Below are positions 60,875 through 64,000 of a stretch of 64,000 nucleotides of DNA, piece after piece. Numbering within the stretch: the stretch's first letter is position 1; each line of letters begins with the position of its first letter. Where the stretch lies: the NCBI GenBank assembly GCA_964507395.1, contig CAZDQE010000006.1:1-64000 (forward strand). Direction: 5' to 3'. The notes under the pieces are model-generated. The model was not told where the DNA came from. It searched no databases and was given only the letters and a program-made list of their open reading frames with translations. A program made the translations under genes and the position numbers. Origin of the DNA: SIG575 sp964507395 (lineage in GTDB: Bacteria; Bacillota; Clostridia; Oscillospirales; Acutalibacteraceae).

Positions 60875-61573
60875 CTAATCCGGGATTCTGCCGTCAGTAG
60901 AAACCGTAACAACTCTCCACGGGATAAATTTACCGCTTGCCTGTAATGCTCTTTTCACTGCATTTTCAATTCCGCCGCAGCAAGGAACTTCCATACGCAC
61001 AACTGTTACACTTTTTATATCATTATTTGAAATAATAGCAGTCAGCTTCTCGGCATAATCCACTTCATCTAATTTCGGACAGCCGATAAGCGTAATATGA
61101 TTACGGATAAATTCGTTATGGAAATTTCCGTAAGCAAAAGCTGTACAGTCAGCAGCTACAAGCAAATTTGCATTGTCAAAATACGGAGCATTGACAGGCA
61201 CAAGCTTTATCTGCACAGGCCACTGAGAAAGTTGACTTTCCCCTCTTAATATAGGAACGGAAGATTCGCTGATATCACGGCTGATTTTTCTTGACTTCGT
61301 TCCCGGACAACCGCAGGGAAGAGCTGCAGAAATCTTTGCCTTTTTTGAAGCTGTAACAGCCGCCTCATTATACGCAGGAGCTTCTCTCTCTTCAAAAGTG
61401 ATAGCATTAGTGGGACACGCAGGCAAACAGTCACCTAAGCCGTCGCAATAATCCTCACGTGTAAGCTTTGCTTTACCGTTTATCATTTCAATTGCGCCTT
61501 CATGACACGCTACAGCGCAGGCACCGCAACCGTTGCATTTTTCTTCATCAATTCTGATTATTTTTCTTATCAT
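60875..61573 (-). CDS. two-[4Fe-4S] ferredoxin-like protein with C-terminal domain
   Basis: The 232-residue protein has CNGCGACAVACHEGAIE (about 14-30) and CDGLGDCLPACPTNAI (about 43-58), an 8Fe ferredoxin-type pair, then a C-terminal domain (about 90-232) with a CGCPGTK motif, LLVAADCTAFAYGNFHNEF, IGCPKLDEVDYAEKL and EVPCCGGIE. These extra cysteines may hold another cluster or metal. The domain is conserved in Clostridia proteins beside Crp/Fnr regulators and hybrid-cluster (Hcp) genes. AAAAGGAG lies 8 bases upstream. It is divergent from the Crp/Fnr gene, which probably controls it in response to oxygen, nitrosative or redox stress. Confidence 0.85.
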   Translation of the reverse strand: MIRKIIRIDEEKCNGCGACAVACHEGAIEMINGKAKLTREDYCDGLGDCLPACPTNAITFEEREAPAYNEAAVTASKKAKISAALPCGCPGTKSRKISRDISESSVPILRGESQLSQWPVQIKLVPVNAPYFDNANLLVAADCTAFAYGNFHNEFIRNHITLIGCPKLDEVDYAEKLTAIISNNDIKSVTVVRMEVPCCGGIENAVKRALQASGKFIPWRVVTVSTDGRIPD

Positions 61574-61613
61574 ATAATCTGCTCCTTTTTATTTTCAAAT
61601 CACAAGAAGTCCG

Positions 61614-61642
61614 TTGACTTCCTGACATAATTCTAATATAAT
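61614..61642 (+). promoter_or_regulatory. promoter of the Crp/Fnr gene
   Basis: TTGACT (61614-61619) and TATAAT (61637-61642) are 17 bases apart, about 44 bases before the start codon. The overlapping CAACAAGTCTGTTG (inverted CAACA/TGTTG, 61648-61661) may be a regulator site. Confidence 0.7.
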
Positions 61643-61685
61643 TCAAGCAACAAGTCTGTTGTTTTTACAACGAAATGAGGTTTTT

Positions 61686-62378
61686 ATGAAAAAATATATT
61701 CATGTTTTAAAAAGAACCAAATTGTTTTCAGGCGTGGGAGATGATGAAATCACCTCGATGCTCGATTGTCTTTGTGCAAGGCTCTGCACATACAAAAAAG
61801 GTGAATATGTGTTAAGACAAGGTGAACACATAGGCGATATTATCGTTTTAGCCAAAGGCAAACTCCACATTCAGAAAGACGATTATTGGGGAAACCGCAG
61901 TATCCTCGGGGAAATTTCAATTGGCGAAATGTTCGGAGAAGCCTATGTTGCACCGGAAAGCTGCACTTTAATCAACGATGTTGTTGCAATTGAGGACAGC
62001 GCAGCAATTTTTTTCGATGTAAGACGAATTATAACCACCTGCCCGTCAGCGTGCCGTTTTCACTCAATCGTTGTGCAGAATATGTTCTTTGCAATTTCCG
62101 AAAAGAACAGAAAGCTTGTACAAAAGCTGGAGCATATTTCAAAACGCTCTACCCGTGAGAAACTGATTTCTTATTTGTCAGAAGAATCAAAGCGTCAGAA
62201 TAACAGCAGTTTTACTATTTCATTTAACCGACAACAGCTTGCTGACTTCCTTTCCGTTGACCGAAGCGCAATGTCGAATGAACTTTGTAAAATGAGAGAT
62301 GAGGGGCTGATCACCTTCAACAAAAACCATTTTATACTTTCCATGTCAAAAAAGGACGGCATTAAAAAAACGGTATAG
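61686..62378 (+). CDS. Crp/Fnr-family transcriptional regulator
   Basis: ATG 61686 follows GAGG by 5 bases. The 230-residue protein has an N-terminal cyclic-nucleotide-like beta-roll (about 15-130: GEYVLRQGEHIGDIIVLAKG, then LGEISIGEMFGEAYV) and a C-terminal winged helix with FNRQQLADFLSVDRSAMSNELCKM. Three Cys lie in CLCARLC (about 29-35) and two more at CTL and CPSACR. It could sense redox state, an [Fe-S] cluster or a ligand. It is divergent from the ferredoxin-like gene, the likely target. Confidence 0.9.
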   Translation: MKKYIHVLKRTKLFSGVGDDEITSMLDCLCARLCTYKKGEYVLRQGEHIGDIIVLAKGKLHIQKDDYWGNRSILGEISIGEMFGEAYVAPESCTLINDVVAIEDSAAIFFDVRRIITTCPSACRFHSIVVQNMFFAISEKNRKLVQKLEHISKRSTREKLISYLSEESKRQNNSSFTISFNRQQLADFLSVDRSAMSNELCKMRDEGLITFNKNHFILSMSKKDGIKKTV

Positions 62379-62396
62379 CCGAAAGCTATACCGTTT
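62367..62396. terminator. terminator overlapping the Crp/Fnr stop codon
   Basis: AAAACGGTATAGC and GCTATACCGTTTT form a 13-bp perfect stem with a 5-base loop (62367-62396). The stop codon TAG is inside the left arm. It serves the convergent OadB-operon end too. Confidence 0.88.
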
Positions 62397-62401
62397 TGTC
62401 A

Positions 62402-62575
62402 TCAATCGTCGTCTTCCTCTTCTTCTTTTCTTCTTTTTCTCTCCGCAATTTTTTCAGGGACATTGTTCAGCAGATAAACAACGCCTACAATAATTGCAGT
62501 TACAAAGAAGATACCGCCGTAACCTAAACCGATATTATGAAGCGCATCTAAAAAGTTCTGTATATTGATTCCCAT
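62402..62575 (-). CDS. 57-residue membrane partner of the Na+ pump
   Basis: The ATG at 62575 has TAAGGAGG 9 bases upstream, overlapping the oadB stop. The 57-residue product is MGINIQNFLDALHNIGLGYG..., a single membrane helix (GIFFVTAIIVGVVYLLNNV) and a highly charged tail (ERKRRKEEEEDDD). It is directly downstream of the beta subunit gene with the strongest ribosome binding site in the region. This is the place and topology of the gamma or delta-like small subunit (OadG-like) of Na+-translocating decarboxylases, which anchors the carboxyltransferase, though sequence similarity is not evident. Confidence 0.75.
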   Translation of the reverse strand: MGINIQNFLDALHNIGLGYGGIFFVTAIIVGVVYLLNNVPEKIAERKRRKEEEEDDD

Positions 62576-62589
62576 ATTTAATTACCTCC

Positions 62590-63693
62590 TTAGCTATAGA
62601 ACGCAAGGATAAGACCGCCTGCGATAACAGACGCAATCTGACCCGAAACGTTAACACCGATTGAATGCATGAGAAGGAAGTTCTGGTTGTCTTCCTCAAG
62701 TCCCATCTTGTGAACAACACGGGCTGACATGGGGAAAGCAGAAATACCTGCAGCACCTATCATGGGGTTTATCTTGTTTTTCTTTGTAAAGAGATTCATA
62801 AACTTTGCAAGCATGATACCACCAAAAGTATCGAAAATGAAAGCAACAAGTCCAAGGCCCATAATGAGAAGTGTCTGGGGCTGAAGGAATTCGTTTGCAG
62901 TCATCTTTGATGCAATTGTAATTCCGAGGAAAATCGTGATAAGGTTTGCAAGAACGTTCTGTGCTGTTTCTGAAAGTGAGTTGAGAACTCCGCATTCACG
63001 GATAAGGTTACCGAACATAAGGAAACCGATAAGAGCAACAGAATCGGGAGCAATCATACCAACGATAATTGTAACCACGATGGGGAAGAGGATTTTTGTT
63101 GTTTTAGAAACCTTCTTTCCTTTGTAAGCCATCTTGATTTTTCTTTCAGCCTTTGTTGTGCAGAGTTTGATAATAGGCGGCTGAACAAGGGGCACAAGTG
63201 CCATGTAAGAATAAGCCGCAACCATGATAGCGGGAAGATAGCTTGAATCAAGCATCTGAGCTACGAAAATTGCTGTGGGACCGTCTGCTGCACCGATGAT
63301 AGCAATTGAAGCCGCATCATTGGGTGCAAAGCCGAGAAGTGAAGCCATACCGAGAGTAAAGAAAATACCAAACTGAGCAGCCGCACCGAAGAACATAAGT
63401 TTCGGATTTGTAAGGAGTGGCTCAAAGTCAATCATAGCACCGATACCGATGAACAGAATAAGCGGGAAAAGCTCGTGGTATTCAATACCGATTTCAAACA
63501 AAGCGTCAATAACATTTTTTGCACCTGATTCTGGCAGGTTGACGAGAATTGCGCCAAAGCCCATGGGCAAAAGGAGTGAGGGTTCCATTTCCTTCTTGAT
63601 AGCAAGGAAAATGAGCACGCCGCCGATAAGCCACATGACAAGAAGCTTTGGCTGGTCGACAAGCGATAAAAAGGTTTCGTACAATACTTCCAT
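62590..63693 (-). CDS. oadB: Na+-translocating decarboxylase beta subunit
   Basis: The 367-residue protein has about ten membrane helices and the conserved motifs of OadB/GcdB: GIGAMIDFEPLL (Asp of the Na+ site), SIAIIGAADGPTAIFVA, KTTKILFPIVVTIIVGMIAPDSVALIGFLMFGNLIRECG, and TFGGIMLAKF. It couples decarboxylation of a biotin-bound carboxyl group to Na+ export. The alpha and biotin-carrier subunits must lie elsewhere. AGGAGG is not seen but CGGAGGAT lies 8 bases upstream of the start. A consensus promoter lies about 65 bases upstream. Confidence 0.93.
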   Translation of the reverse strand: MEVLYETFLSLVDQPKLLVMWLIGGVLIFLAIKKEMEPSLLLPMGFGAILVNLPESGAKNVIDALFEIGIEYHELFPLILFIGIGAMIDFEPLLTNPKLMFFGAAAQFGIFFTLGMASLLGFAPNDAASIAIIGAADGPTAIFVAQMLDSSYLPAIMVAAYSYMALVPLVQPPIIKLCTTKAERKIKMAYKGKKVSKTTKILFPIVVTIIVGMIAPDSVALIGFLMFGNLIRECGVLNSLSETAQNVLANLITIFLGITIASKMTANEFLQPQTLLIMGLGLVAFIFDTFGGIMLAKFMNLFTKKNKINPMIGAAGISAFPMSARVVHKMGLEEDNQNFLLMHSIGVNVSGQIASVIAGGLILAFYS

Positions 63694-63757
63694 AAAATAT
63701 CCTCCGTTATAAAGCTGTAGTAAACAAAAGTTGATGTCCCTGTTATACCAATTTAAA

Positions 63758-63786
63758 ATTATACCTTATTCCTTCCCCCGTGTCAA
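63758..63786 (-). promoter_or_regulatory. promoter of oadB
   Basis: On the minus strand TTGACA (63781-63786) and TATAAT (63758-63763) have a 17-base spacer, a full consensus. Confidence 0.85.
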
Positions 63787-63891
63787 GAAAATAAAAAGCT
63801 GCTGATTGAAAAATTACTTCCACTTACCCGTATTAAAATAGGTAATTTTTCACATAATATTATTGTTTTTCGGATATTTTTAAAAAAAGTA

Positions 63892-63920
63892 TTGACAAGT
63901 TTAAAATATTGTGATATCAT
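63892..63920 (+). promoter_or_regulatory. tRNA-Ser promoter
   Basis: TTGACA (63892-63897) and TATCAT (63915-63920) are 17 bases apart; transcription would start near 63927, about 25 bases before the tRNA. Confidence 0.85.
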
Positions 63921-63951
63921 AAACTACGCTTTGAAGGGCAATGACAAACAC

Positions 63952-64000
63952 GGAGAGATACCGAAGTGGTTATAACGGAACGGTCTTGAAAACCGTCGTA
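63952..64000 (+). tRNA. tRNA-Ser (anticodon UGA), 5' part
   Basis: GGAGAGATACCGAAGTGG starts a tRNA. The D-arm and the anticodon stem-loop ACGGTCTTGAAAACCGT are visible, with TGA as anticodon (UCA serine codons). The sequence ends in the start of the long variable arm at the window edge. Confidence 0.9.

Overview
The window looks like a chromosomal segment of a low-GC, Gram-positive Clostridia species, most likely Ruminococcaceae/Oscillospiraceae. The evidence is AT-rich intergenic DNA, strong AGGAGG-type ribosome binding sites, consensus sigma-A promoters with 17-bp spacers, Clostridia-typical mobile genes (TnpV, MobV relaxase, DUF6809), a secreted dockerin-bearing repeat protein and a Na+-translocating decarboxylase beta subunit. 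A 10-N run at 11465-11474 shows that this is a draft scaffold.

Positions 1-20420 are an integrated mobile element at the 3' end of a GMP synthase gene. Its right end is a complete integration/mobilisation module: XRE repressor facing an excisionase-integrase operon across a divergent promoter pair whose spacers are operators, then MobC-like protein, RepA-like helicase, MobV relaxase, a frameshifted small gene, TnpV, DUF6809 and an HTH regulator. To the left of it lies a very long co-directional defence operon (13072 down to 1868), driven by a consensus promoter flanked by a 19-bp palindrome. It encodes a Fic protein, a type I restriction-modification system (HsdM, HsdS, HsdR) with extra genes between the subunits (small membrane protein, an unrecognised protein, AbiH), a zinc-ribbon DUF7695 protein, and finally a two-gene Pycsar system (class III pyrimidine cyclase plus PycTM membrane effector). 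A decapitated second integrase gene at 1256-1696 and two unknown genes mark older mobile DNA at the left edge. The hsdM gene is interrupted by the N gap, and both gap edges encode the same peptide with different codons, so the two sides may not belong together.

Positions 20423-47430 are mostly ordinary chromosome: an ATP-PPase-only GMP synthase, a geranylgeranyl-reductase-like flavoprotein, a secreted glycosidase-like protein, an XRE regulator with palindromic operators, a 300-bp nested inverted-repeat element, a secreted or anchored metallophosphoesterase, TrkH/TrkA potassium uptake, a 1433-residue secreted repeat/dockerin protein, RlmA, CysK, LysA, EngB, Lon, an EamA transporter, M18 aminopeptidase, CoaE, Sua5, RF1, DUF951 and an S1-domain protein.

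Positions 47453-60666 hold the most unusual locus: an eight-gene operon with its own promoter, made of two polytopic membrane proteins, a DPM1-like GT2 glycosyltransferase, an FKP-like sugar kinase/nucleotidyltransferase and four tandem paralogous cobalamin-type radical SAM enzymes of about 635 residues each. It reads as a pathway that activates a fucose-like sugar, passes it through a membrane (GT2/GT-C-like) route and chemically tailors it or its carrier by several radical SAM steps. No such assembly is known to me.

The right end holds a ferredoxin-like protein divergent from a Crp/Fnr regulator, an OadB-type Na+ pump subunit with a 57-residue partner, and the first 49 bases of a tRNA-Ser(UGA).
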